The notes under the pieces are model-generated. The model searched no databases, was not told the DNA's origin, and saw only the letters and a program-made list of their open reading frames with translations. From the NCBI GenBank assembly GCA_930633525.1, contig CAKNFP010000002.1:1860001-1924000 (forward strand): 64,000 nucleotides of DNA. Direction: 5' to 3'. Source of the stretch: Hyphomicrobiales bacterium (lineage in GTDB: Bacteria > Pseudomonadota > Alphaproteobacteria > Rhizobiales > Beijerinckiaceae). Below, piece by piece: positions 49,485-57,882 of the stretch; the stretch's first letter is position 1, and each line of letters starts with the position of its first letter. The translations under genes were made by a program, and so were the position numbers.

Positions 49485-50329
49485 TTGATAGCCACCTCCA
49501 TTGCTGGACGCCCGGCGACGGCTTCCTCGTCAGGGTTCGCGAGCGCTTCGAGCGGCTTGACCAATCCTTTGGGTTGGCGGAGGCCGCCCCCCTGTGCAGG
49601 GCGGCCAGTGTGTCGGGCGTCGTGCTCGTTTCGTCGGCTCAGGATGCTGGCGAGACGGACCGGCTGTTTGCCGAGGCGGGGCTCGGCGTCTTTCCAGTCA
49701 TCGGTATCGTGGGATTTCTCGATCCGGCGATCGATGATGTCGAAGAACGCCTCGATGGCTGGATGGTGAACCCCCTTTTTGTCGGCCTGCGGCTCCCGTT
49801 GCCGGTCATGCCGGCCGGCTGGTTGGAAGCGCCCGGCACACAGGCCCTGCTCGATCAACTGGCCAGCCGGAGGCTCATCGCAGAGATCCTTGCCGTGCCG
49901 GACCAGTTGCCGCACGTTCTTGCGTCGCTCCGGCGCCATCCTGATTTGCGCGCCGTCATCGACCATGCCGCCAATCCCCCGGTGGCAACAGGCGCCGTTG
50001 ACCCCTGGGCGGACTGGATGGGGCGGGTCGCCAGGGAAACGTCTGCGGTCTGCAAGATCTGTGATTTTCACCAGGCCGGGGAGGAAGGCCTGACGGACGA
50101 TGCGATCCTCCCGTTCCTGTGCCATCTCCTGGAGGACTTCGGGCCCGGGCGGCTCATTGCCGGGTCGAACTGGCCAGTTGCCTCGCTTCATGGCGGCTAT
50201 GGCGACAGCTTCGCGCGTCTCGATCGTCTCTTGCGGCGTCTGGGCCTCGACGCCCAGCGCCGGGCGGCAGTCTTCAACGACAACGCGCGCGCGCTGTTCT
50301 CGGCCGCGGCGACAGCGCCGCCGCAGTAA
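49481..50329 (+). CDS. Amidohydrolase-2 family (lactonase-like) hydrolase
   Basis: A 282-residue TIM-barrel hydrolase. 'MIDSHLHCWTPGDG' gives the N-terminal HxH, 'DLRAVIDHAANPP' a His on a later strand, and 'LIAGSNWPVASLHGGY' the C-terminal loop, where Asn replaces the usual metal-binding Asp of 'GSDWP'. The family includes L-fuconolactonase and rhamnonolactonase. It overlaps the aldo/keto reductase gene (ATGA) and would open the lactone product. Confidence 0.82.
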   Translation: MIDSHLHCWTPGDGFLVRVRERFERLDQSFGLAEAAPLCRAASVSGVVLVSSAQDAGETDRLFAEAGLGVFPVIGIVGFLDPAIDDVEERLDGWMVNPLFVGLRLPLPVMPAGWLEAPGTQALLDQLASRRLIAEILAVPDQLPHVLASLRRHPDLRAVIDHAANPPVATGAVDPWADWMGRVARETSAVCKICDFHQAGEEGLTDDAILPFLCHLLEDFGPGRLIAGSNWPVASLHGGYGDSFARLDRLLRRLGLDAQRRAAVFNDNARALFSAAATAPPQ

Positions 50330-50358
50330 CCACGGATCGGGATCGCCGCGATACTGTC

Positions 50359-51279
50359 TCAGCTGTCCGGTGTCACTGCGAGGCCATAAAGGCGTGCGGC
50401 AGTGTCGCAAAGAATAGCGCGCTGATCCTCTTCGCTATAGGCCGAGACTGCTGAGCGCATCGACTGGACAAGGCTGGGATAGTCCGTCCAAAGCTTCTCG
50501 ATCGGAAAGTTCGATCCCCACAGGCAGCGCTCGGCACCGAAGATCGACACAGTCTCCGCTACGATCTCGGCGATCAGCGCGCTGTCATTCTTATGGACGA
50601 ACGTGCCGAGGCCTGAAAGCTTTGTCGCGACATTCGGACAATCCGCGAGCCGCCGCATCCCGTCGCGCCAGCGGCTTTTGCCGGTCTGTGAGAGATCTTC
50701 CAGCATGCCGGCGTGTTCGAGCACGAAGGTGACGCCGGGGGTCGCCCGCGCAAGCTGGGCGCCGGACGTCATCTGGGATTCGAAGAGCTGCAACTCGAAG
50801 AGCCATCCGTGATCGGCAAGCCGCGCGAGATTGCGACGAAAGCGCGGATCATCGGCGATATCTGGCCGGTCGGCGAAGCGATAGAGAGCCTTCTCATGCC
50901 AGTGGATCTGCTGGCGGATGCCGCGCATGCGCGGGAACCGGGACTGCGCCTTGAGAAGCGTTCCGACATCATCGTCCAGGAAATTCGCATAGCCAACGAC
51001 GGCGTGGGGCCAGCCCGTGCGCCCCGCTTCTTCCTCGACCCATTCAACTTCTGCCAGCGCGCCGCCCGCCGGCCAGTTCGTCTGGACATAGATGGAGGCG
51101 ATCACGCCCGTTCCTGCGATATCCGTCAGATATTCCTCGATCGGATAATCGCGCTTGATGGGGTCGTAATCGCCGAAGATGCGCGGCTGGCTGGGGCCCT
51201 GCAGCCAGGTGAGATCCTTTTGCCGCCAGATATGATGATGCGCGTCGACGATAGGGAGATTGTTCAGTTGCGCTGACAC
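50359..51279 (-). CDS. Amidohydrolase-2 family (fuconolactonase-like) hydrolase
   Basis: A 306-residue homologue of the preceding enzyme in opposite orientation. 'IVDAHHHIWRQKDLTWLQGP' has the HxH motif, 'VTFVLEHAGM' a strand His, and 'CLWGSNFPIEKLW' the end loop with Asn as in COG3618 members. The ligand is probably a lactone or dicarboxylic acid derivative. It lies seven bases after the LivF-type ATPase gene at the end of the branched-chain-type importer operon, so it may process that imported compound instead. Confidence 0.82.
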   Translation of the reverse strand: MSAQLNNLPIVDAHHHIWRQKDLTWLQGPSQPRIFGDYDPIKRDYPIEEYLTDIAGTGVIASIYVQTNWPAGGALAEVEWVEEEAGRTGWPHAVVGYANFLDDDVGTLLKAQSRFPRMRGIRQQIHWHEKALYRFADRPDIADDPRFRRNLARLADHGWLFELQLFESQMTSGAQLARATPGVTFVLEHAGMLEDLSQTGKSRWRDGMRRLADCPNVATKLSGLGTFVHKNDSALIAEIVAETVSIFGAERCLWGSNFPIEKLWTDYPSLVQSMRSAVSAYSEEDQRAILCDTAARLYGLAVTPDS

Positions 51280-51286
51280 GGGTTGC

Positions 51287-51985
51287 TCACATCAGATGAT
51301 CGAGAATTTCGGGATTTTGCAGCAGCGTCTCTGCATTGTCGTGATAGCGGACCGCACCCGTGGCGAGAATATAGATGCGATCGGCCACTGAGCAGGTCAG
51401 TTTGGCGTTCTGCTCGAACAGCGCGACCGTCAGCCCCTCCTCTCGCAGGCGCCTCAAGGCGCGTCCGATCTCGCCGATGACGATCGGCGCCAGGCCCAGC
51501 GATGGCTCGTCGAGAATGAGGAGCTTCGGATCGGCCATGAGCCCCACAGACACGGCCACCATCTGCTGCTGACCGCCGGAGAGGGTTCCCACAGCCTGCC
51601 AGCGCCGCTCCTTCAGAATGGGAAACAGCTGATAACTGCGATCGAGGTTTCGGTCGCGCTTTGTGCGGTCACCGATCGCATCGGCACCGATAATGAGGTT
51701 CTCCTCCACCGACATGCGGGGAAACAGGCCACGCCCCTCAGGGACGATCGATAGGCCATGGGCAATGCGCTGATACGGGGGAATGGCGAGCAAGTCCTGC
51801 CCGTCGAAAGTGATCGCACCGGCCTTCGGCGCCACGAGACCGCCAATAGCCTTGACGACGGAGGATTTGCCCGCGCCGTTTGGACCGACGATACCGACGA
51901 TCTCTCCCGCTCCGACGCTCATTGCGAGATCATCGACGGCAAGGAAAGGTCCATAGCGAATAGTCAGGCCAGAGACCTCAAGCAT
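51287..51985 (-). CDS. Liv-type ABC transporter ATPase (LivF-like)
   Basis: A 232-residue ATPase: Walker A 'GPNGAGKSS', Q-loop region 'LSIVPEGRGLFPRMSVEENL', signature 'LSGGQQQMVAVSVGL', Walker B 'LLILDEPSLGLAP'. 'VPEGRGLFPRMSV' is diagnostic of LivF. ATG 51985 overlaps the LivG-type gene by eight bases; the open frame extends upstream only through that gene. It forms the two-ATPase motor with the LivG-like protein. Confidence 0.92.
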   Translation of the reverse strand: MLEVSGLTIRYGPFLAVDDLAMSVGAGEIVGIVGPNGAGKSSVVKAIGGLVAPKAGAITFDGQDLLAIPPYQRIAHGLSIVPEGRGLFPRMSVEENLIIGADAIGDRTKRDRNLDRSYQLFPILKERRWQAVGTLSGGQQQMVAVSVGLMADPKLLILDEPSLGLAPIVIGEIGRALRRLREEGLTVALFEQNAKLTCSVADRIYILATGAVRYHDNAETLLQNPEILDHLM

Positions 51986-52694
51986 CGGCGCCTCCCAGAT
52001 ACCGATCGATGACCCGCTGGTCGGCGAGAATTTGTGCGGGTGGGCCTTCCGCGAGCTTTTCGCCGGCAAGTAGCACGACGACCTTGTCGGCCAATTCACG
52101 GATGACCTTCATTGTGTGCTCGATGATGAAGACCGTGCAACGTGATTTCAGTTCGGCGAGAAGCGCGATCATCGCTCTCACCTCGCTGGAGGAAAGGCCT
52201 CCAACGGGTTCGTCGAGCATGATGAGCTTTGGTTGTTGAACCAAGCGCATCATCAGCTCGAGCCGCCGCTGCTCGTCGAGCGAAAGGCTGCCGGCCTGGG
52301 TTTCAAAGCGATGGGCAATCCTTAGCCAGTCTGCGAGTTCCGCGTAGCGTTCCGATGAGACCGGGTCCGGCGCATCGACCATCGCGATCGCGATGTTTTC
52401 TGCCACTGTGAGCTCGCCAAAGATGCGCACGGCCTGATAGGTCCGTGTGAGACCCACCTGGGCGAGTTCAAACGGCTTCTTTGCGGTCATGGCATGCCCG
52501 TTGAAGCCCACGCTGCCAGCATTGGGCTTGAGATGGCCCGTAATGCAATTGACGAAGGTAGTCTTTCCAGAGCCATTCGGGCCGATCATCCCCAATGTCT
52601 CGCCGCGATGCTGGGTCAGGTCGATGCTTCGCAGCGCGACGACACCTCCGAAGCGCTTGGACAAGCTTCTGACGTCGAGAAGAACATCGCTCAT
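51978..52694 (-). CDS. Liv-type ABC transporter ATPase (LivG-like), atypical signature
   Basis: A 238-residue ATPase with Walker A 'GPNGSGKTT', 'GLTRTYQAVRIFGELTVAENI' (LivG-type Q-loop), Walker B 'KLIMLDEPVGGLSSSEV', and switch 'FIIEHTMKV'. The signature reads 'LSLDEQRRLEL' where LivG normally has a glycine-containing LSYGQQRR, so the ATP sandwich with LivF is asymmetric. The ATGA overlap at 52691 couples it to the LivM-type gene. Confidence 0.9.
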   Translation of the reverse strand: MSDVLLDVRSLSKRFGGVVALRSIDLTQHRGETLGMIGPNGSGKTTFVNCITGHLKPNAGSVGFNGHAMTAKKPFELAQVGLTRTYQAVRIFGELTVAENIAIAMVDAPDPVSSERYAELADWLRIAHRFETQAGSLSLDEQRRLELMMRLVQQPKLIMLDEPVGGLSSSEVRAMIALLAELKSRCTVFIIEHTMKVIRELADKVVVLLAGEKLAEGPPAQILADQRVIDRYLGGADA

Positions 52695-53704
52695 GCGGCG
52701 CTCCTCTGGTCGAGCTGACGAGCGGCCACGTCCTTCGCGATCTCGGCCTTTGGCGCCTTGCGCTTGAAGCCGCTCGCGAGGCCTCCTGGCATCAGGATCG
52801 TTACGGCGATGATCAGGACGCCGTAGAGAATGTCCTTCACGGTATAGTAATCCTGCAATAGGAAGGGGATTGGCGCCAGAAGCATCGCTCCGAATACAGG
52901 TCCCCAGATGGTGCCGCGACCTCCGAATGCGACCATCAGCCAGATATTCATCGATATCAGCACATCGAAGGAACGGGGAGAGATGAAACCGATATAGGGA
53001 GCGTAGAGCGCGCCTCCGACACCGGCATAGAGCGAGCCTATGAAAAAGGCCGCGAGCTTCTGATAGGTGACATTGATGCCGAGCGTCTCTGCGAGACCGT
53101 CATCTTCGCGGATTGCCGCGAGGCGTCGGCCGAAAGGCGACCGCACGATCACCATCAGCACCGCGATGCCGATCACCGCCATGACGGCAATGACGATTTC
53201 GTAGCCGAGGCCGGAGAGCTCGCCACCCCAGGGTATCGATGGCAGCGGAATCTGCGATATCCCGGTGTCACCATTGGTGATGCTTGCGAAATACACGAAG
53301 CCGAGCGTGATGACGGTCTGGATGACAAGCGAACACAGCGTGAAGTAAAAGCCTTTAAGCCTGAGCGATGGCAGTCCGAGGATCGTGCCGGCGATCGAGG
53401 CTGCGAGGGTGCCGACAGGCAGCGCGAGCCAAAACGACCAGCCGATGGCTGTCAGGTTCACCACGAAATAGGCACTGATACCGGCAAGTCCCGCAAACAT
53501 CAGCGGCATCAGGCCTGTATAGCCATAGAGCAGGTTCATGCCCGTCGCCCACAAGATGTGGAGCAGTGTCATGCCGGCGACGAACGCGAGGTATCGGTTG
53601 CCCGAAAGAAATATGGGCACCAGCACGGCGGCCACGGTGAAGGCAGCAAGGGGCCAATGGGCGGAAAGGCCACGCTGCGCGTTATCGGTCGGCAGGGCCG
53701 TCAT
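52691..53704 (-). CDS. Liv-type ABC transporter permease (LivM-like)
   Basis: A 337-residue permease with about nine to ten hydrophobic segments. 'LLYGYTGLMPLMFAGLAGISAYFV', in parts, 'RSPFGRRLAAIREDDGLAETLGINV' in parts and 'GGRGTIWGPVFGAMLLAPIPFLL' are the LivM signatures. It overlaps both neighbours by four bases. The C-terminal tail is basic and polar (KRKAPKAEIAKDV). Confidence 0.9.
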   Translation of the reverse strand: MTALPTDNAQRGLSAHWPLAAFTVAAVLVPIFLSGNRYLAFVAGMTLLHILWATGMNLLYGYTGLMPLMFAGLAGISAYFVVNLTAIGWSFWLALPVGTLAASIAGTILGLPSLRLKGFYFTLCSLVIQTVITLGFVYFASITNGDTGISQIPLPSIPWGGELSGLGYEIVIAVMAVIGIAVLMVIVRSPFGRRLAAIREDDGLAETLGINVTYQKLAAFFIGSLYAGVGGALYAPYIGFISPRSFDVLISMNIWLMVAFGGRGTIWGPVFGAMLLAPIPFLLQDYYTVKDILYGVLIIAVTILMPGGLASGFKRKAPKAEIAKDVAARQLDQRSAA

Positions 53705-54582
53705 CGTGCGAAAACCCCCGAGGGCTTGAAGAGCAGGATCAGCAGCATCGCGCCGAGATAGGAGAAGGCGGCGATGGTGGGACTTGCGAAAATGGAGACG
53801 ATCGCCTGGGTGAATCCGAAGACCATGCCGACGACGAGGGCACCCAGCACCGAGCCAGGCCCGCCGATGATCATGATGGCAAAGGCGGTGATCGCCATTG
53901 TCCAGGCAACGGTGAGATCGAAGGAATAGGCGAGTGCGAACAGCACGCCACCGGCAAAGATCACCGCATTGCCGAGGATAAACGATAGGCTGTAAATCGC
54001 CTTGACGTTGACGCCACGCAGGGTCGCGGCATCCCGGTTCTGGAACACCGCTCTCAAAGCCCGGCCATAACGATGGAAGCGCAGCAGGATAAAAAGCGCG
54101 GCCAGGAGGGCTATCGCGATCGCCAATACCATCAGCCGGTTGTTGGCGATGGGGAACGGGCCGATCAGGGTAATGCCACCGACAAGCGGTGGAAGCTGGA
54201 ACTGGTCGCTCCAGCGGCCGTAGGTGATGGCATAGATGCCGGCCAGGATTTGCGTGATGCCAAGGCTCAATACGAAGTAAGAAATATTGCGGTTTGGTAC
54301 ATCGTAGAAACGACGGATGAGCAGTACTTCGAGAATATACGAGAGCGGCACGGACAGGCCGATGACGAGAAGGGCCGCGATCCAGGGATTGAGGCCCCAG
54401 CCCACCGTCATCGTCCAGCCGAACAGTGCCGCGAGGACGAAGAACTGACCGTTGGCTGCGTTCGGCATCCAGATGCTGCCGTAGACGATGGTCACCCCGG
54501 CCGCGACAAGAGCGAAGATCGCGCCGAGGAGCAGCCCTGTTGAGAGAGTTGATAGAAGAATGATCAGGTTGGCATTAGACAT
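53701..54582 (-). CDS. Liv-type ABC transporter permease (LivH-like)
   Basis: A 293-residue permease with eight or so hydrophobic segments: 'GLLLGAIFALVAAGVTIVYGS', in parts, 'NAANGQFFVLAALFGWTM', 'GRALRAVFQNRDAATLRGVNV' and 'GGPGSVLGALVVGMVFGF'. ATG 54582 was chosen for the family-like N-terminus and the GGATGGGG upstream. It starts the membrane half of the importer and follows the binding protein by about 100 bases. Confidence 0.9.
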   Translation of the reverse strand: MSNANLIILLSTLSTGLLLGAIFALVAAGVTIVYGSIWMPNAANGQFFVLAALFGWTMTVGWGLNPWIAALLVIGLSVPLSYILEVLLIRRFYDVPNRNISYFVLSLGITQILAGIYAITYGRWSDQFQLPPLVGGITLIGPFPIANNRLMVLAIAIALLAALFILLRFHRYGRALRAVFQNRDAATLRGVNVKAIYSLSFILGNAVIFAGGVLFALAYSFDLTVAWTMAITAFAIMIIGGPGSVLGALVVGMVFGFTQAIVSIFASPTIAAFSYLGAMLLILLFKPSGVFAR

Positions 54583-54684
54583 CGCCCCATCCAACTCGTT
54601 CCGTGATGCGTGGCTGAACCGGCATCGCCGTGATATCAAGCTTTAAGTGGACGCCACCGGCTGGTTTGTCCGGTGGCGTTGCGA

Positions 54685-55872
54685 TCACTTCACAAGCGTA
54701 TAGACAGGGATGACTTCCGGGTCCCATTCCGTGTAGAATGCTTGCTTGGCCTTGTAGCCTTTCTCGGCGACGTCCTGGATCTGCATGAAGTAAATATACT
54801 CCTTGCGCGCTCCATTCTTGTCGAACTCGATCGGGATTCCAGACGTCGTCTCTTTGGTCTTCAGAGCCGACATGGCATCGCGGAATTTTTCACGGTCGTC
54901 AGCCGCTTCCGGGTTGTTGTCGATGGCCTCACGAATGACGTGGGCCGTCACATAGCAGAAATTCTCACCATAGGACGGCGGCCGCCCGTGCTGAGCAACG
55001 AACTGCTCGACGAAGTTCTTGCCTTCTGGCGTCAGATTATCAAGATTCGAGTCAAAGAAAGTCCCATAGAATGAGCCGACAGAACGCTTCCCCCAGTTCA
55101 TGACCTGCGTGGTGATACCAAAAGGATGAATGATCTGCTCCGGCTTGATGCCGAGATCGAGAAGCTGATTGGTGATCGTATTGTCAAAGCCACCGGCACC
55201 GGACACGAATACATAGTCTGGCTGGGCCGCCAACACCTGCGCGGCCTGCACGGTGGCGTCGTTGGCGCCTTGCGGGAAAACGATATCAGCCACGATATTG
55301 AGCTTCGACAAGGGTGCCTGATACTTCAGCCCCGCAGTGATGGCGCGCATCAAAGCATAGTCCGAATAGATCAACGCGATTTTCGCACCCGGCTTGCGCT
55401 GCTCGACGAATTTGGCGATTGCATAGCCCCAGCCAGCGGCATTCGGCTCCAGCCGGAAGGTATAGCGCGTCCCGGGCTTCGTCAGCTGCGGGAAGGCCGC
55501 GACCGGCACAACGAAGGGCACCTTGTTTTGCTCGGCGTAGCCGTATTGGGCAAGGCCCGTGTCGGAACTCGTCGGACCCGACAAGGCGAGCACTTTGTCC
55601 TGAACATCAAGAGAGCGCGACGCGGCGACCGCCTGGGCGGGATTGGTCTGGTTATCCGTGACGATGAATTCGATACGCCGCTTGCCGGGAGGATTTATCT
55701 TTTGTTCGGCAAGCTTGAGCCCGGCCACGCAGCTCGTGCCGAAGAACGACCATGGGCCGGTCAATTCCGTCACGAAGCCGATCTTCACAGGTGGCTTCTC
55801 CTGGGCTCCCGCGCCCATCGGAATAGCGCCGACGAGCAGCGCGCAGGCTACTGACCTCAGAAAAATGCTCAT
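54685..55872 (-). CDS. Liv-type (type I) extracellular binding protein
   Basis: A 395-residue periplasmic binding protein with a signal peptide ('MSIFLRSVACALLVGAIPMG', cut after 'AGA' near residue 23). 'VKIGFVTELTGPWSFFGTSC', 'FIVTDNQTNPAQAVAASRSL' and 'DYVFVSGAGGFDNTITNQL' match LivK-like type I proteins. Ligands of this class are amino acids, amides, short carboxylates or aromatic acids. It precedes the LivH-type gene, and its start is preceded by GGGGAGAAGC-type ribosome site. Confidence 0.9.
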   Translation of the reverse strand: MSIFLRSVACALLVGAIPMGAGAQEKPPVKIGFVTELTGPWSFFGTSCVAGLKLAEQKINPPGKRRIEFIVTDNQTNPAQAVAASRSLDVQDKVLALSGPTSSDTGLAQYGYAEQNKVPFVVPVAAFPQLTKPGTRYTFRLEPNAAGWGYAIAKFVEQRKPGAKIALIYSDYALMRAITAGLKYQAPLSKLNIVADIVFPQGANDATVQAAQVLAAQPDYVFVSGAGGFDNTITNQLLDLGIKPEQIIHPFGITTQVMNWGKRSVGSFYGTFFDSNLDNLTPEGKNFVEQFVAQHGRPPSYGENFCYVTAHVIREAIDNNPEAADDREKFRDAMSALKTKETTSGIPIEFDKNGARKEYIYFMQIQDVAEKGYKAKQAFYTEWDPEVIPVYTLVK

Positions 55873-55933
55873 ATGCTTCTCCCCTTATGGCGCCGCGCTC
55901 TGTCGGCCGGTCGCCGGTTGGCCAAGTCGATTC

Positions 55934-56890
55934 CTAGGCGGCGCGGCCCTCCCGCGTCCCCGACAGTAGATCAGCCTCGACCAATGCCGTGCGAATGCGG
56001 GCAATCTCGGCTGCAGAAAGCTTGACAAGCGGCGGTCGGACAACAGCCCGCGGCAGTTTGCCAAGCAATACGAGCGCCTCCTTCATGCGATTGTGCATAT
56101 CGACGAAGGGATCGGCGTAAAAGACGCGTGCGATGGGGTGGATCCGGTCGTTGAGGCGGCGGGCCTCGGCGAGATCGTTGGCCTGCACAGCGCGGAACAG
56201 TCGTGCCTGGAGGTCGGCGATTACGCTGCCTGAGCCCGAAAGCAAGCCGTTGCAGCCAAGGACGAGTGATGACAGGAGCCAGGCGCTGTTAGTCGACAGG
56301 ACGTTGACCGGATTGCTCCGGCCCTGAAGAGCGCGGACCGTTTCCTCGTGCTGCTGTACGATCGGTGTCCAGTCCTTGATGGCGCGCACCGTCGGGATCT
56401 CGTCCGCAAGCTTCTGCAATGTCTCCAGCGGGTATCCCTGTCCGGTCGCACGCGGATACTGGAAGACGATCAGCGGCAGGTCTGTCGCATCGGCGATGCG
56501 GCGGAAATGGGTGAGGGCCATTTCCGCGGTCTGACCGAGCGTGAAAGGAGCGGGCGGGAAAACGAGTAGGGCCGATGCGCCTCCAGAGGTTGCCTGGCGG
56601 GCGATCGCCGCGGCCTCAAGGCTGCCGTCCGCCCATATGCCGTGAACGATGGGAAGACGGTCGCCCACGGTGTCCGCGCCGATCTCCATGACGCGGCGCT
56701 GCTCGTCCGCGCTGCAGGAGGCAACTTCAGTCGAATGGGCATTCAAGGTGATCGCCGCAAGGCCTTCGACCGCCGCGACGTCGCGAAGATGGGCTTTAAA
56801 GCTCGCCTCGTCGATCGACAGGTCATCATGGAAGGGTAGCAAGACGGCGGGGATGACGCCGGTTGGCAGGTCGTTCGCAAAACGCGGCAT
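55934..56890 (-). CDS. DapA/NAL superfamily lyase (dihydrodipicolinate synthase-like)
   Basis: A 318-residue TIM-barrel Schiff-base enzyme. 'GVIPAVLLPFHDDLSIDEASF', 'LAAITLNAHSTEVASCSADEQ', 'LPLIVFQYPRATGQGYPLE' (Tyr) and 'TVRAIKDWTPIV' (Schiff-base Lys) fit the family, while the DHDPS Thr-Thr pair ('GTTGE') reads 'NAHSTE', so it is not lysine-biosynthetic DapA. Members act on keto-deoxy acids by aldol cleavage. ATG 56890 and ATG 56899 are close; the first gives a better spacing from GAGGAG. It lies between the IclR gene and the Liv-type binding protein. Confidence 0.85.
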   Translation of the reverse strand: MPRFANDLPTGVIPAVLLPFHDDLSIDEASFKAHLRDVAAVEGLAAITLNAHSTEVASCSADEQRRVMEIGADTVGDRLPIVHGIWADGSLEAAAIARQATSGGASALLVFPPAPFTLGQTAEMALTHFRRIADATDLPLIVFQYPRATGQGYPLETLQKLADEIPTVRAIKDWTPIVQQHEETVRALQGRSNPVNVLSTNSAWLLSSLVLGCNGLLSGSGSVIADLQARLFRAVQANDLAEARRLNDRIHPIARVFYADPFVDMHNRMKEALVLLGKLPRAVVRPPLVKLSAAEIARIRTALVEADLLSGTREGRAA

Positions 56891-56904
56891 TCTCTCCATG
56901 CTCC

Positions 56905-57765
56905 TCAGTTGCGATGTGGAAAGGGCCCGGATCGGGCGCGAGCTTCCAGCGGCCAGATACGGCCGAGTTGCTCGGTGGTGCGGACGAGCGCCGGGCCCCA
57001 GGCTTCCAGATCGGCCCGCGTCGTTCTGTTGGTGGGCGCGGCGAGGCTGACAGCGCCGACGCATTCGCGCCCTCCTTGAAGCGTATCGGCCCAGATCGGT
57101 GCGGCGATCGCGCTGATGCCTATCTCGTTTTCCTCGAAAGAGCCGGCAAAGCCCCTCTGTGCTGCCTGTTCGAGATCTTCGCGGATCGCCTCTGGCTCAG
57201 TCTTGCTGTGCAATGTGCGCGCCTCGATGCCCTGAGCCTCGATCAGCGCTATCGCGCGTTCGACCGGCATGGTCGAGAGCCAGGCCTTGGCGATGGCGTG
57301 GGTATGGAGACTGATCTCCAGGGAATAATTGGGGTCGATCTGCAGCGTTCGCTTGGTGCCGGAGACCAGATGGACCCAGGTCAATTTGTCCCCACCCGGC
57401 TCGACAACTGCGAGGCGAACGAGTTCACCGCTCTCTTCGGCCAGCGTCTTCAGCACGGCGGCGCACTGATCCAGCAGCCTGCTGGTCTGTAGATGCCGCA
57501 GGCCGATGTTGCTGACCCGATAGGTCAGATAAAAACGCTGCACGCGATCGTCGCGCCAGATATAGCCGGCGTGCTCGAGCGTATCGAGCAGCCGCACGGC
57601 GATGGCTTTGTTCACGAGGAGTTCACGCGAAATCTCGGCCAAGCTCATGCCATCCGCCGCGCTGGACAAGTGCTCGATCAGATCGAGAGCGCGCTCCACG
57701 GCCAGGATCGTATCCTCGCCAGATCGCTCCGCTGTCCGCCGCTCGCCTGTACCAACACTTCGCAT
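56905..57765 (-). CDS. IclR family transcriptional regulator
   Basis: A 286-residue regulator: an N-terminal winged helix ('TILAVERALDLIEHLSSAAD', 'MSLAEISRELLVNKAIAVRL', 'LDTLEHAGYIWRDD') and the C-terminal IclR effector domain ('LAEESGELVRLAVVEPGGDK', 'SLEISLHTHAIAKAWLSTM', 'GISAIAAPIWAD'). ATG 57765 is preceded by CGGAG at suitable distance; ATG 57771 is close, and the frame remains open to 57897 only through a palindromic repeat. It is the likely local controller of the hydantoinase/Liv-type block. Confidence 0.87.
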   Translation of the reverse strand: MRSVGTGERRTAERSGEDTILAVERALDLIEHLSSAADGMSLAEISRELLVNKAIAVRLLDTLEHAGYIWRDDRVQRFYLTYRVSNIGLRHLQTSRLLDQCAAVLKTLAEESGELVRLAVVEPGGDKLTWVHLVSGTKRTLQIDPNYSLEISLHTHAIAKAWLSTMPVERAIALIEAQGIEARTLHSKTEPEAIREDLEQAAQRGFAGSFEENEIGISAIAAPIWADTLQGGRECVGAVSLAAPTNRTTRADLEAWGPALVRTTEQLGRIWPLEARARSGPFPHRN

Positions 57766-57782
57766 CCACATGTCTCCGTTCA

Positions 57783-57811
57783 GAGCAAGTCCGTTTGTTG
57801 CGGACTTGCTC
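57783..57811. repeat. Perfect 11-base inverted repeat, palindromic element
   Basis: Arms GAGCAAGTCCG and CGGACTTGCTC surround TTTGTTG just upstream of iclR. With the adjacent dyad at 57826-57882 it resembles the small palindromic repeats of Hyphomicrobiales. It may act as a processing or termination hairpin between the hydantoinase genes and iclR. Confidence 0.55.
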
Positions 57812-57825
57812 CTCTCAAAACAGTC

Positions 57826-57882
57826 GAGCAAGTTCTTTAACCTGGGTGGCATCGCTTGATGCCGTCCAGGTCGGATTTGCTC
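57826..57882. repeat. Nested palindrome sharing GAGCAA ends
   Basis: Inner hairpin CCTGGGTGGCATC/GATGCCGTCCAGG (57841-57870) sits inside outer GAGCAA/TTGCTC ends (57826, 57877). The last base of the outer arm is at the stop codon of the hydantoinase B gene, so its stop codon lies at the repeat edge. Confidence 0.5.
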
